A DNA stretch of 64,000 nucleotides from Microbacterium maritypicum MF109 (GTDB lineage: Bacteria; Actinomycetota; Actinomycetes; Actinomycetales; Microbacteriaceae), in assembly GCF_000455825.1 (NCBI RefSeq), contig NZ_ATAO01000135.1:1-64000 (forward strand), given 5' to 3'. The notes beneath the pieces were generated by a model, which saw only the letters and a list, made by a program, of their open reading frames with translations, ran no database searches and had not been told where the DNA came from. Below, piece after piece: positions 43,266 through 53,425 of this stretch. The position numbers and the translations under genes were made by a program. How positions within the stretch are numbered: the first letter of the stretch is position 1; every line of letters begins with the position of its first letter.

Positions 43266-43335
43266 GAGTGCACGGGAAGCTGCCGAATGCACGGCTTCTC
43301 AACGCAAACTTCCCGTGCACTCGGCGAGTACACGG
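43266..43335 (+). repeat. Intergenic repeat, copy C (rearranged)
   Basis: GAGTGCACGG (43266-43275), GAATGCACGG (43285-43294) and CCGTGCACTC (43313-43322) keep the 9- and 18-base spacing of copies A and B. The fourth inverted unit expected at 43332 is missing, and a direct GAGTACACGG appears at 43326-43335. It lies between two convergent genes. Confidence 0.8.
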
Positions 43336-43376
43336 GAAGTCGACGCGGATGTGCGCGACGCGGATGTGCGCCGCGC

Positions 43377-44101
<725 letters not shown>

Positions 44102-44105
<4 letters not shown>

Positions 44106-45580
44106 GCGTTGAACGTCCTCTCCAGGCGGTTCGCGAGCAGCGTCAGCAGCGTGATCACGACGAAGTAGATGATGGCAACGATCGTCAGCACCTGTGCCGA
44201 CAGGTACGTCGAGGCGATGATCTGGCGAGAGACGAACGTCAGTTCCGCCAGGCCGATCACACTGATCAGCGAGGTGTCCTTCAGCGTGATGATGCCCTGG
44301 TTGACGAACGACGGGATCATGATGCGGAACGCCTGCGGGAGCACGACCTTCTGCATGGTCTTCCAGTGGCCGAGACCCAGCGAGCGCGAGGCCTCGTTCT
44401 GTCCGGGATCGACCGCCTGGATGCCTCCGCGGATGATCTCGGTCATGTACGCGCCCGTGTTGAGCGAGAGCGTGATCGCTCCGGCGACGAACGGGTTGAA
44501 CGTGAGGCCAGGGAACAGCTGCGGGATCGCGAAGAACACGAAGAACGCCTGGATGAGGATCGGCGTCCCGCGGAACACGTAGACGTAGGCCGTCGCGATC
44601 CAGCGGAACGGTGCGAACTTCGAGACCCGGCCGAAGCCGAAGATGAGCCCGAGGATGAAGGCGGCCACGATGGCGACGATCGTCGCGAGGATCGTGAGCC
44701 ACAGGCCTTCCATGAGCGCGGGCCAGTACTGCACCGCGACCGAGATGATGTCGGTCGGCTGCGACGATTCCTCGCCGCCCGCCAGGTACGTGTCGACGAT
44801 CTTGTCGTACTCGCCCGAAGACTTGAGGTTCGCGAGTCCGGCGTTGAACATCTCGATCAGTTCGGGGTTCTGCCCCTTGTTCACCGCGAAGCCGTACTCG
44901 CCGCCGAGCTCGGGCTCACCGATCAGGCGGAAGCCGGAACCCTGCTGGATGCCGTAGGCCAGCACCGGGAAGTCCTCGAAGTAGCCGACCGCCTGGCCGG
45001 CCTTCACAGCGTCGACCATGTCGGTCGTGTCCTGGTACGGGGTGACCTTGAAGCCGTACTCGTCCTTGTTCTCGTCGGCGAAGGTCTGCCCCTGCGTGCC
45101 GGTCTTCACGGCCACGGCCTTGCCGTCGAGGTCGTCGAGCGACTGGATGTCGCTCGACTCGAGAACGCCCAGCTGGATGCCGCTGGTGAAGTAGGGCTCA
45201 CTGAAGTCGAAGGTCTTCTGTCGCTCCTCGGTGATCGACATGCCGGCCATGACCGCATCGACCTGGTTCGACTGCAGCGCCTGCACCGCGGCGTCGAATC
45301 CGAGCTGGCGGATCTCGACCTCGAAGCCCTGATCCTTCGCGATCGCGCGGAGCAGGTCCATGTCGATGCCGACGAGGTTGCCGTCCTTGTCGGTGAACTC
45401 GAACGGCGCGAAGGTCGTGTCGGTGCCGATGACGTACTTGTCGCCGTCGCTCGCGGCGGTGGCGGGGGCGGCTCCGGCGAGGAGCGCTCCGACGGCGACG
45501 AAGGCGACGAGCGCGGCCGCACCGGCGGTGCGCATCGATCGGCGCAGGCGGCCCGCCGCGGCGGATGGATTTCGGATCAC
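44102..45580 (-). CDS. Fused amino acid binding protein-permease (GlnP type)
   Basis: 492 residues from a GTG at 45580 with GAGGAG upstream. After a signal sequence ending AAPATAAS, an SBP_bac_3 domain (about 45-270) starts [21 protein letters not shown] and includes [17 protein letters not shown] permease domain of about 200 residues follows, with helices from [18 protein letters not shown] and the EAA-like motif [16 protein letters not shown]. Fusion of receptor to permease is known in Gram-positive GlnPQ-type importers and tethers the receptor to the membrane. Operon of two with the ATPase. Confidence 0.94.
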
Positions 45581-45634
45581 GACGTGTGCTCCTCGGGTCG
45601 ACAGCAGCGACCGGACGACCGCCGAGGATCTACC

Positions 45635-46189
45635 CTAGCTCGCGGCGAGTCGGGTCCCCGAAATATCGATCCAGTACCGCCGCACGCGGGGCCGCCCTGC
45701 CTCCGGCGCATCGATCACCTCTTCGAGCTCGCCACCGGCCCCCTCGATGGTGCGGATGGACCCGATGTTGTCGTCATCGCAGGTGAGCATCACGCGTTCG
45801 TACCCCTCCACCTTCGCCTGGCGGAGAATCTGCCGCATCGCCTCGCGCACGATCCCTTCGCGGCGACGGGAAGGGATCACCGAATAGCCGATGTGGCCAC
45901 CGAAGCGACGCAGGTAGTCGTTGAGCTCGCGGCGGAAGGAGAGGAAGCCGACCACCTGGTCCCCCTCGGTGATCCAGTAGTAATCGCAGGGCACGTGGCC
46001 CTCCGGGAGAACCGCACCGGGTGTGGCGTACAGCTCTGCGCGCTCGACGAACTCCTCGAAAGCGGTCCGGTCGGGCACGAAACCCTTCTCGAGACCGCCC
46101 CCGTCGACGTGTCCGCCCTCGAACTCGCCCACTGCGGCGGCCCAGGATTCGAAGAGGTCGGTGGTCGGTCGAGAGAGTGCGATCGTCAT
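45635..46189 (-). CDS. GNAT-family acetyltransferase
   Basis: 184 residues. A GNAT core is visible: YYWITEGDQVVGFLSFRRELN, GHIGYSVIPSRRREGIVREAM (acetyl-CoA loop) and CDDDNIGSIRTIEGAGGELEE. The layout resembles predicted acetyltransferases of the YkkB/ElaA-like COG3981 group. The acceptor is unknown. It follows the MFS/PadR operon on the same strand but is separated by a terminator hairpin. Confidence 0.85.
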   Translation of the reverse strand: MTIALSRPTTDLFESWAAAVGEFEGGHVDGGGLEKGFVPDRTAFEEFVERAELYATPGAVLPEGHVPCDYYWITEGDQVVGFLSFRRELNDYLRRFGGHIGYSVIPSRRREGIVREAMRQILRQAKVEGYERVMLTCDDDNIGSIRTIEGAGGELEEVIDAPEAGRPRVRRYWIDISGTRLAAS

Positions 46190-46208
46190 CGCCCGATGAC
46201 ACCAGAAA

Positions 46209-46242
46209 GGGGCCGTGTCCGCAAACCGACGGACACGACCCC
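46209..46242 (-). terminator. Terminator of the PadR-MFS operon
   Basis: A 13-bp stem with one mismatch (GGGGCCGTGTCCG against CGGACACGACCCC) and an 8-base loop, just past the MFS stop. Confidence 0.75.
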
Positions 46243-46255
46243 TTCCCGGGTTCGA

Positions 46256-47827
46256 CTACTCGGCCCGCACGGCCGCGGGTGCCGCCGCCTCCGTTTTGTC
46301 GTAACGACCGAGGAACAGCGAGGCGATCAGGGCGACCGCCATGACGCACGCCGGCAGCAGGATCGACTGCGACATCCCCGCCGCAAACCCTTCGGCCACC
46401 TGGGGCGGCAGCGATCCGCCGGTCGAGATGCCCGCCGGGGCGTCGGCGAGGCCCGGGAGGTTCGCCTCGAGACGCGACTGCATGAACGCGGCGATGGATG
46501 CCGAGCCGATCACCGACCCGATGGTCCTGGTCGTGTTGTAGATGCCGGCGCCCGCCCCCGCCTGACGCGGCGGCAGCTTGCGCGTCGCCGTGGTGGCGAG
46601 CGGACCCCACATGCCGGCGTTGCCGATGCCCATCAGCGCAGAGGGAAGCAGGAACATCCAGATCGGGGTGTCCATGTTGATCAGTGCCGAGTACCAGACC
46701 AGCGCTCCGGCGACGCAGAGCAGGCCGGGGATGAGGATGATGCGCGGATCGACCCGGTCGAGGAGCTTGCCCGCGGCCGGGGCGAGCACCCCCGAGAGCA
46801 CCGCCATCGGGATCAGGAGCAGTGCCGCTTCGGTGGGCGTGAGTCCGCGTGCGGTCTGCAGGAAGAACATCATCGGCAGCGACATGCTCGTCACCGTGAA
46901 GCCGACGGCGGCGATCGCCACGTTCGCGCCCGAGAAGTTGCGGTCGCGGAACAGGTCGAGCGGCACCAGCGGCTCGCTGCGGGTCTTGGCCTGCTGGAAG
47001 ATGAACAGCCCGAGCACCACGAGGCCGACGATGATCAGGCTCCATACCGAGATCGGCCCCCAGATCACACCCCAGTCGTACTTCTCGCCCTCCTGGAGTC
47101 CGAACACGATGAGGAACAGCGCCACGGCGCTCAGCACCACACCCACGATGTCGAACCGGTGCGGATGCGTCGCGAGCTTGGGCACCAGACGCCAGGCGAG
47201 CACGAAGGCGACGATGCCGACCGGGATGTTCACGAAGAAGATCCACTCCCAGCCGAAGCCGTCGACGAGCAGACCGCCCACGAGGGGGCCGACGAGAGTC
47301 GCGACGCCAGCGGTCGCCCCCCAGAGACCCATCGCGGCGCCGCGGCGCTCGGGCGGGAAGGTGCGGGTGATCACGGCCATGGTCTGCGGCGTCATGAACG
47401 CCGCTCCGAGACCCTGCACCGCGCGGGCGACGATCAGGCCCTCGAGTGTGGTCGACAGTCCGCACCACAGCGACGCGAGGGTGAAGACCGCGAGGCCGAT
47501 CAGGTAGATGTTCTTCGGGCCGAAGCGGTCACCGAGACGTCCGGTGATCAGCAGCGGCACCGCATAGGCGAGCAGGTAGGCGCTCGTGACCCACACGACG
47601 TTGTCGAGATTGTTCGTGTTCGGGTCGAGCGCCGCCTTGATGGCCGGGTTCGCGACCGACACGATCGTGGTGTCGACGAGGATCATGAAGAAGCCGATGA
47701 CCAGCGCCCAGAGGGCGGGCCAGGGGCTCGTGGGCTTGTGCCCCACGGAATAGGTGCCGGTCGACGGACCGGAGGTCGAGGGCGCGGACACCGGGGGGCG
47801 GTCTCCGTCGCGAGGGGTATCTGTCAT
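46256..47827 (-). CDS. MFS drug efflux transporter, 14-helix EmrB/QacA type
   Basis: 523 residues from an ATG overlapping the padR stop (ATGA). Fourteen predicted helices. Motifs FMILVDTTIVSVANPAIK (D1), GRLGDRFGPKNIYLIGL (A), VPGA-like WGATAGVATLVGPLVGGLLV (C) and WIFFVNIPVGIVA are typical of DHA2 drug:proton antiporters. The hydrophilic N-terminus is Pro/Ser-rich. It is co-transcribed with, and probably repressed by, the PadR regulator. Confidence 0.93.
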   Translation of the reverse strand: MTDTPRDGDRPPVSAPSTSGPSTGTYSVGHKPTSPWPALWALVIGFFMILVDTTIVSVANPAIKAALDPNTNNLDNVVWVTSAYLLAYAVPLLITGRLGDRFGPKNIYLIGLAVFTLASLWCGLSTTLEGLIVARAVQGLGAAFMTPQTMAVITRTFPPERRGAAMGLWGATAGVATLVGPLVGGLLVDGFGWEWIFFVNIPVGIVAFVLAWRLVPKLATHPHRFDIVGVVLSAVALFLIVFGLQEGEKYDWGVIWGPISVWSLIIVGLVVLGLFIFQQAKTRSEPLVPLDLFRDRNFSGANVAIAAVGFTVTSMSLPMMFFLQTARGLTPTEAALLLIPMAVLSGVLAPAAGKLLDRVDPRIILIPGLLCVAGALVWYSALINMDTPIWMFLLPSALMGIGNAGMWGPLATTATRKLPPRQAGAGAGIYNTTRTIGSVIGSASIAAFMQSRLEANLPGLADAPAGISTGGSLPPQVAEGFAAGMSQSILLPACVMAVALIASLFLGRYDKTEAAAPAAVRAE

Positions 47828-48450
47828 TGCTGTGCGGCCTTTCGCTGAGCGCGGTAGCGGTCTGAGTTCTGGAATGCCGTGGGACCCCACGGCAGGACTT
47901 CGGTCTGGAGGCGGTCCAGGAGGGTGTCGAGCCAGCGCAGCTCGGCGTCCAGCAGTGCCTCCTGACGCTCGATCTCGACGAGCACCTGCTCGGGCACGCT
48001 CTTCTCCCTGGCCGTCCGCAGGCCGTCGCGGTGCCGCGCGTGATCGCCGACGAGCGCCACCCGCCGCTCCTGCAGGAGGTCGATCACCTCCGGCCTCTCG
48101 AGGTTGTGGGCCTCGGCGAGCGCGATGCGGAAGTCGGCGGGTCGGTCGATGCGGGGCAGCTCGCGCCGCACCCACGTGACGACCGCGTCACGTCCGGCAT
48201 CCGTCAGGGAGTAGGTCGTGCGCTCCGGACGATTGCCCTCGCGGTCGATGCCGAGCTCATCGATCAGCCCGGCACGATGCAGCCGGGACACCGTGTGGTA
48301 GAGCGTCCCGTTGGTGATCGTGATCAGGCGATCATCGTGGCGGGCCCGCATGAGCCGCACCATCTCGTAGGGGTGCATGTCGCCCTCGCGCAGCAGCGCG
48401 AGCACCATCACCCCCATGGGGGTGAGTCGGTCGACGGCATCCTTCTTCAT
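47824..48450 (-). CDS. PadR-family regulator
   Basis: 208 residues. Winged helix MVLALLREGDMHPYEMVRLM and ITNGTLYHTVSRLHRAGLI, then a long C-terminal Vir-like dimerisation region (RVALVGDHARHRDGL to LLDRLQTEV), which marks the larger PadR-s1 subgroup. GAGGTGG precedes the ATG. A palindrome of 7-bp arms 14 bases upstream of its start is the likely operator, giving autoregulation and drug-inducible efflux. Confidence 0.93.
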   Translation of the reverse strand: MKKDAVDRLTPMGVMVLALLREGDMHPYEMVRLMRARHDDRLITITNGTLYHTVSRLHRAGLIDELGIDREGNRPERTTYSLTDAGRDAVVTWVRRELPRIDRPADFRIALAEAHNLERPEVIDLLQERRVALVGDHARHRDGLRTAREKSVPEQVLVEIERQEALLDAELRWLDTLLDRLQTEVLPWGPTAFQNSDRYRAQRKAAQQ

Positions 48451-48463
48451 GTCCCCACCTCGA

Positions 48464-48481
48464 ATAGTCCATGTGGACTAT
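48464..48481 (-). promoter_or_regulatory. PadR operator palindrome
   Basis: ATAGTCCATGTGGACTAT has perfect 7-bp arms around ATGT and lies immediately upstream of padR. Confidence 0.75.
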
Positions 48482-48532
48482 ACGCCCCCCAACGGACACC
48501 GACAAGACCGACATCCGCGGTCCCTCAGCTGA

Positions 48533-49081
48533 TCAGCCCAGAGCGGCCGCGAGCTGCGTCGCGGTGAGGGGTCGGTCCGCGTAGACGAGCCGCATCACCG
48601 CGGGATCGGGGTTGCCGACATCCGGCGCGCGATGCACGCGCTGGAGGCCCAGCTTCTCCGCGACGTGCGCCGACGCCCGGTTGTGCTCCACGAGATAGGC
48701 GATGACCGGTCGATCGGGGTCGACGAGCCGCGCCTGCTCGATGCCGGCGCGCGCCAGCTCGGTCGCATAGCCGTGCCCGTGCTGGTCGGCCGCGATGCGG
48801 TAGCCGACGTTCCACACCTCGCCGCGAAGCAGCGTGCAGCCGCCGTTCCCGATGATCTCGCCCGTGTCGCGCAGACGTGCCACCCATGATCCGAGTCCCG
48901 CCTGCTCCCAGCTGCGGTCCCAACGCCTCATCATGTCGAGAGTCGCGGCAGGGTCGGTGTGTCGAAGGCTCGGGAAGTGCGTCCACACCCGCGGATCGTT
49001 CTGGATCGCGAAGATCGCATCGAGGTCGGCGGCCACCGCCCGCGACAGACGGAGCCGGTCGGTGAAGATGTCGTCAGCCAC
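48533..49081 (-). CDS. GNAT acetyltransferase, RimJ/RimL-like
   Basis: 182 residues from a GTG preceded by TGGAGGC. Acetyltransf_3 pattern: FTDRLRLSRAVAADLDAIFAI at the start, IIGNGGCTLLRGEVWNVGYR, the CoA loop AADQHGHGYATELARAGIE and YLVEHNRASAHVAEKLGL. Acts on a small molecule or protein N-terminus; acceptor not identifiable. Divergent from purC. Confidence 0.87.
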   Translation of the reverse strand: MADDIFTDRLRLSRAVAADLDAIFAIQNDPRVWTHFPSLRHTDPAATLDMMRRWDRSWEQAGLGSWVARLRDTGEIIGNGGCTLLRGEVWNVGYRIAADQHGHGYATELARAGIEQARLVDPDRPVIAYLVEHNRASAHVAEKLGLQRVHRAPDVGNPDPAVMRLVYADRPLTATQLAAALG

Positions 49082-49159
49082 GCCTCCACGCTAGACACCG
49101 GCTCCGACACCCGTCGGCGCGACCCACGGACGCAGGCGATCGCGGTCGCACGGAACCGG

Positions 49160-49165
49160 GATAAT
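49160..49165 (+). promoter_or_regulatory. -10 box for leaderless purC
   Basis: GATAAT (five of six to consensus) is followed by six bases and the GTG at 49172. No ribosome site is present. Confidence 0.6.
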
Positions 49166-49171
49166 AGGCGG

Positions 49172-50050
49172 GTGAGCACACCTTCAGAAGGCACGGCACA
49201 GAGCATTCCCGGCTGGCGGCACATCTACTCGGGCAAGGTCCGCGACCTGTATGCCTCGGAAGACCCGGCGGACACCCGCATCCTCGTCGTGGCCTCCGAC
49301 CGCGTGAGCGCCTTCGACTTCGTGCTCTCCCCCGGCATCACCGACAAGGGCGCCCTGCTGACACAGCTGAGCCGCTGGTGGTTCGCCCAGCTCTCCGACT
49401 TCCCCAACCACATCGCCGCGGGCGAGCTGCCCGAGGCCGTCGCCGATCGCGCCATGCTCGCGCAGTCGCTCGAGATGCTGCCGATCGAGTGCGTCGTGCG
49501 CGGCTACATCACCGGTTCCGGCTGGGTCGAGTACCAGGAGAGCGGCACCGTGTGCGGCATTCCGCTCCCGGCCGGCCTGCAGAACGGCGATCGGCTGCCC
49601 GAGCCGCTGTTCACCCCGGCGTACAAGGCGCCGATGGGCGAGCACGACGAGAACATCACGTTCGAGCGCGCCGTCGAGCTCGTCGGCGCCGAGCGGGCGG
49701 CCGAACTACGCGACACCTCCCTGGCGATCTACACGGCTGCGGCCGCCATCGCTGAGGAGAAGGGCCTGATCCTCGCCGACACCAAGTTCGAGTTCGGGAC
49801 GGATGCCGACGGCACCCTGCGCCTGGCCGACGAGGTGCTCACGAGCGACTCCTCCCGGTACTGGGACGCCGAGGCCTGGCGCACCGGCACGACGCCGAGC
49901 GCGCGCATGGCCAGCTTCGACAAGCAGATCGTGCGCGACTGGCTGGCCGCGAACTGGGACCAGCAGGGCGAGCCGCCGCTGCTTCCGGACGACGTGGTCG
50001 CGCGCACCGCCGACCGCTACCGCGAGCTGATCGAGCGCCTCGGCGCCTGA
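49172..50050 (+). CDS. purC: Phosphoribosylaminoimidazole-succinocarboxamide synthase
   Basis: Joins CAIR and aspartate to SAICAR with ATP. 292 residues from a GTG placed as if leaderless. Motifs: YSGKVRDLYA (ATP loop), VASDRVSAFDFVLSPGI, ECVVRGYITGSGWVEY and LADTKFEFGTD. The longer form typical of actinobacteria and yeast rather than the about 240-residue enterobacterial form. Followed 222 bases later by a nucleobase permease. Confidence 0.97.
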   Translation: MSTPSEGTAQSIPGWRHIYSGKVRDLYASEDPADTRILVVASDRVSAFDFVLSPGITDKGALLTQLSRWWFAQLSDFPNHIAAGELPEAVADRAMLAQSLEMLPIECVVRGYITGSGWVEYQESGTVCGIPLPAGLQNGDRLPEPLFTPAYKAPMGEHDENITFERAVELVGAERAAELRDTSLAIYTAAAAIAEEKGLILADTKFEFGTDADGTLRLADEVLTSDSSRYWDAEAWRTGTTPSARMASFDKQIVRDWLAANWDQQGEPPLLPDDVVARTADRYRELIERLGA

Positions 50051-50103
50051 CTCGCGACCGTCGAGGCCACTCGTCACGCAGGTCCACGGACCGGTCCGCG
50101 GAC

Positions 50104-50160
50104 GGATGCATGACGACCGGACAGATGCATGACCATCGGCTGCGCGCCCCTCATGCATCC
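50104..50160 (+). repeat. Three GATGCATGA boxes upstream of the NCS2 permease
   Basis: GATGCATGA occurs at 50105-50113 and 50124-50132, and its complement TCATGCATC at 50151-50159; the outer pair extends to 10 bp. Either direct copy can pair with the inverted copy, so this is either a set of factor-binding sites or a pair of mutually exclusive RNA hairpins. The rest of the 222-base gap shows a short direct repeat CTCAGGA (twice near 50200) and no other feature. Confidence 0.6.
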
Positions 50161-50272
50161 TTCATCCGCTCCTGCACCTGAGCGCAGGTCGGCGCCAGCG
50201 CTCAGGAAAAACTCAGGAATCGGTAGTGTTGCTCCAGCACTCCTGCCATCCCCCGAACCTTGAGGAGCCCGC

Positions 50273-51601
50273 ATGGCCCTGTGGAAGCTGCACGGAAACG
50301 GCCGCACGGTCGAGCCCGGTGCCGTCGTCCGTCCCGACGAGCGCCTGAACTGGCCCGCGACGATCGCGATCGGTCTCCAGCACGTCGTGGCGATGTTCGG
50401 CGCGACGTTCCTGGTGCCGATCATCACCGGGTTCCCGGTCGCCACCACGTTGCTCTTCAGCGGTGTGGGCACGATCCTGTTCCTGCTGGTCACCCGCAAC
50501 AAGCTGCCCAGCTACCTCGGTTCGTCGTTCGCGTTCATCGCGCCGGTGACCGCAGCGACCGCGTCCGCGAACATGGGCACCGCCCTGGCCGGGATCGTCG
50601 CCGTCGGCGTGCTGCTGGCGATCATCGGCGTCGTGGTGCACACGGTCGGGGTGAAGTGGGTGGACCGCTTCCTGCCGCCGGTACTCGCCGGAACGATCGT
50701 CGCCCTCATCGGTTTCAACCTCGCGGGCGCAGCGCACAACAACTACGCCGCAGCGCCGGTGACCGCGACCTTCACCCTCGCCATCACAATTCTCTTCGCC
50801 GTCGTCTTCCGCGGCTTCCTCGGCCGCATCTCGATCTTCCTCGGCGTCATCGCGGGGTACATCTTCGCGGCGTTCCGCGGTGAGCTCGACTTCGCAGCAG
50901 TCGAGAAGGCGGACTGGGTCGGCCTTCCGACCTTCACCTTCCCGAACTTCACCGAGCCCGGCACGCTCACGGCGCTTGCGATGTTCCTCCCGGTCGTTCT
51001 CGTTCTGATCGCCGAGAACGTCGGCCACGTCCGCGGCGTCGCGACCATGACCGGAGACGCGACGGTGAACCAGCAGACAGGCAAGGCGCTGATCGCGGAC
51101 GGCGTCTCGACGACCCTCGCCGGCTTCTTCGGCGGTTCCGGCACGACGACCTACGGCGAGAACATCGGCGTGATGGCGTCCACCCGCGTCTACTCCACCG
51201 CCGCCTACTGGGTGGCGGGCACGGCCGCGATCCTGCTCAGCCTCTCCCCGAAGTTCGGCGAAGTCATCAACTCGGTGCCCGCCGGTGTGCTCGGCGGCGT
51301 GACGACGGCGCTCTACGGTCTGATCGGGGTCATCGGCATCAAGATCTGGGTCGACAACCGCGTCGACTTCTCGCGCCCGGTCAACCAGTACACGGCGGCC
51401 GTCGCGCTGATCATGGCGGTCGGCGGCTTCATGATCAAGGACGAGGCTTCCGGCTTCGAACTCGGCGGCATCGTCATCGCCACGGTGGCTGCGATCCTCA
51501 TCTACCACCTCGGCAACCTGATCGCGCGCCTGCGCAAGACCGGTGCCGACGACCCGAAGCCGCTCGAGGCGGTCGGTCCGCTCGGCGGCGACCCCGAGTA
51601 G
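50273..51601 (+). CDS. NCS2-family nucleobase (uracil/xanthine type) permease
   Basis: 442 residues with about fourteen helices; GAGGAG lies eight bases before the ATG. UraA-like signatures: AIGLQHVVAMFGATFLVPII, the substrate-site AENVGHVRGVATMTG and GGSGTTTYGENIGVMASTRV. Uracil is the most likely substrate given the ENVGH and GTTTYGENIG forms, with xanthine or uric acid less likely. Closely follows purC, but through an intergenic region with its own repeated boxes. Confidence 0.92.
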   Translation: MALWKLHGNGRTVEPGAVVRPDERLNWPATIAIGLQHVVAMFGATFLVPIITGFPVATTLLFSGVGTILFLLVTRNKLPSYLGSSFAFIAPVTAATASANMGTALAGIVAVGVLLAIIGVVVHTVGVKWVDRFLPPVLAGTIVALIGFNLAGAAHNNYAAAPVTATFTLAITILFAVVFRGFLGRISIFLGVIAGYIFAAFRGELDFAAVEKADWVGLPTFTFPNFTEPGTLTALAMFLPVVLVLIAENVGHVRGVATMTGDATVNQQTGKALIADGVSTTLAGFFGGSGTTTYGENIGVMASTRVYSTAAYWVAGTAAILLSLSPKFGEVINSVPAGVLGGVTTALYGLIGVIGIKIWVDNRVDFSRPVNQYTAAVALIMAVGGFMIKDEASGFELGGIVIATVAAILIYHLGNLIARLRKTGADDPKPLEAVGPLGGDPE

Positions 51602-51620
51602 GCCGCGCCGCGCACAGACG

Positions 51621-51658
51621 GAGATCCCGGATGCCTCTCGTGAGGCATCCGGGATCTC
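51621..51658 (+). terminator. Bidirectional terminator after the NCS2 permease
   Basis: A perfect 17-bp stem (GAGATCCCGGATGCCTC and its complement) with a TCGT loop separates convergent genes. Confidence 0.92.
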
Positions 51659-51685
51659 TGCGTTTCGGGTGGTGCACCAGAACGC

Positions 51686-53425
51686 TCAGTCGATGACCGC
51701 GAGCACCCCATCGGCGGCGACCATCGCGGACAGCTCGACCCGCTGAGACAGCGATCCGGATCTGTGGGCGGTCACCGTGGTCTCCATCTTCATGGCGTCG
51801 AGGACCGCGACCGGCTCTCCCTCCGCGACCTCGGTGCCGTCGTCGACGAGCCAGCGCACCAGAGTGCCCGGCACCGGTGCACGCAGTTCGGTCGGGTCGG
51901 ACGTGGGCGCTGCGGGCGCGGGGGCAGCCGGACGACCGAGGCCCGACAGCAGCCCGGCCGGGAGACCCAGCATCACGCGTCGGCCGTCGATCTCGACAGG
52001 GAAGCGCTGCAGTGCGGAGTCCGACACGGCCGCCGGCCGCGACTGCGTCTCCAGCTTCGGCAGCAGGGAGCTCTCGATCCACTGCGTGTGCACCGCGAAG
52101 GTCGCCGTGCCGAACGCCTCCTCGTCGAGCGCCATCACGTCGAACGGGATCACCGTCGCCGGCCCCTCGACGGTCAGCTCACGCAGAGCCCGCCGCGCCC
52201 GCACGATGGCCGCATCGCGGGACTCGGCGTGCACGATCAGCTTGGCGATCATCGAGTCGAAGGCCGGCTGCACGACGTCGCCCTCTTCGATGCCACTGTC
52301 CCAGCGCACGCCGGGTCCGCCGGGGATCCGCAGTCTCTCGACACGACCGGGGCTCGGCAGGAAGCCCCGCCCGGGGTCCTCGGCATTGATGCGGAACTCG
52401 AACGCGTGCCCGATGGGTGCCGGCGTCTCGACGAAGGACGGACCTTCCCCGAACGCGATGCGGAACTGCTCGCGCACCAGGTCGGTTCCGGTGACCTCCT
52501 CGGTGACCGGATGCTCCACCTGGAGCCTTGTGTTCACCTCGAGGAACGAGATGGTGCCGTCGGCCGCGAGCAGGAACTCCACGGTGCCGGCCCCGCGGTA
52601 CTCCACCTCGCCGCAGATCGACCGTGCCGCGTCGTGGAAACGCGTCCGCTGTTCGACGGAGAGTCCCGGAGCCGGCGCCTCCTCGATGAGCTTCTGGTTC
52701 CGACGCTGCATCGAGCAGTCGCGGTCGCCGACCACCACGACACCGCCGCGCCCGTCGCCGAGCACCTGCACCTCGATGTGCCGCGGGCTCTCGAGGAAGC
52801 GCTCCACGAAGCACTCTCCGCGACCGAATGCCGCGATCGCCTCGCGAGTGGCCGCGTCGAAAGCCGCCGCGACCTCGGACAGCTCGCGCACCACCTTGAG
52901 CCCGCGGCCGCCACCGCCGAACGCCGCCTTGATCGCGATGGGGAGTCCGTGCTCCTCGGCGAACGCCACCGCCTCCTCAGACCCGGCCAGCGGCTGGTCG
53001 GTACCGGCGGCGAGCGGCGCTCCGACCCGCTGCGCGATACGGCGAGCGGTCATCTTGTCGCCGAGTGCGTCGATGCTCTCGGGCGACGGCCCGATCCAGA
53101 CCAGCCCCGCCTCCTCGACGGCCCGTGCGAATGCGGCGCTCTCCGAGAGGAAGCCGTATCCGGGGTGCACGGCGGTCGCGTCCGCCCGGCGCGCGGCGGC
53201 GAGCAGCGCCTCGACGGAAAGATACGTGTCGGCCCCCGTTGCTCCCCCCAGGCCCACGGCCTCATCGGCCAGGCGCACGTGCAGGGCGTCGGCATCCTGA
53301 TCCGCATAGACCGCGACCGAGGTGTATCCGGCCTCGGCGCAGGCGCGGACGACGCGCACCGCGATCTCCCCGCGGTTGGCGATCAGGACCCTCTGCGTGG
53401 TCGGCGCGGTCGACACGGTGGTCAT
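51686..53425 (-). CDS. Biotin carboxylase-BCCP fusion of the 5-oxoproline operon
   Basis: 579 residues. An N-terminal biotin carboxylase (about 10-460) with RVLIANRGEIAVRVVRACAE, HPGYGFLSE, KAAFGGGGRGLKVV and FLEVNTRLQVEHPVTEE. The C-terminal biotinyl domain carries LDAMKMETTV, with the biotin-accepting Lys. This is the alpha-subunit form used by acyl-CoA carboxylases. No carboxyltransferase beta subunit is nearby; instead the start overlaps the stop of the PxpB-PxpC gene (ATGA), whose PxpC part belongs to the urea-carboxylase carboxyltransferase family. It therefore probably supplies carboxybiotin to PxpC (inference). Confidence 0.92.
   Translation of the reverse strand: MTTVSTAPTTQRVLIANRGEIAVRVVRACAEAGYTSVAVYADQDADALHVRLADEAVGLGGATGADTYLSVEALLAAARRADATAVHPGYGFLSESAAFARAVEEAGLVWIGPSPESIDALGDKMTARRIAQRVGAPLAAGTDQPLAGSEEAVAFAEEHGLPIAIKAAFGGGGRGLKVVRELSEVAAAFDAATREAIAAFGRGECFVERFLESPRHIEVQVLGDGRGGVVVVGDRDCSMQRRNQKLIEEAPAPGLSVEQRTRFHDAARSICGEVEYRGAGTVEFLLAADGTISFLEVNTRLQVEHPVTEEVTGTDLVREQFRIAFGEGPSFVETPAPIGHAFEFRINAEDPGRGFLPSPGRVERLRIPGGPGVRWDSGIEEGDVVQPAFDSMIAKLIVHAESRDAAIVRARRALRELTVEGPATVIPFDVMALDEEAFGTATFAVHTQWIESSLLPKLETQSRPAAVSDSALQRFPVEIDGRRVMLGLPAGLLSGLGRPAAPAPAAPTSDPTELRAPVPGTLVRWLVDDGTEVAEGEPVAVLDAMKMETTVTAHRSGSLSQRVELSAMVAADGVLAVID

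Noticed and set aside
43236..43335. tRNA or other structured RNA gene
   Set aside because: No cloverleaf or conserved tRNA boxes; the region is a pentamer tract plus repeat copy C.
50051..50272. Purine riboswitch before the NCS2 permease
   Set aside because: The conserved three-way-junction loops of the purine aptamer were not found; only the GATGCATGA boxes are present.
51686..53425. Stand-alone acetyl/propionyl-CoA carboxylase alpha subunit
   Set aside because: Possible in principle, but no beta subunit is nearby and the gene overlaps the PxpB-PxpC gene by ATGA, so an operon-specific role is preferred.
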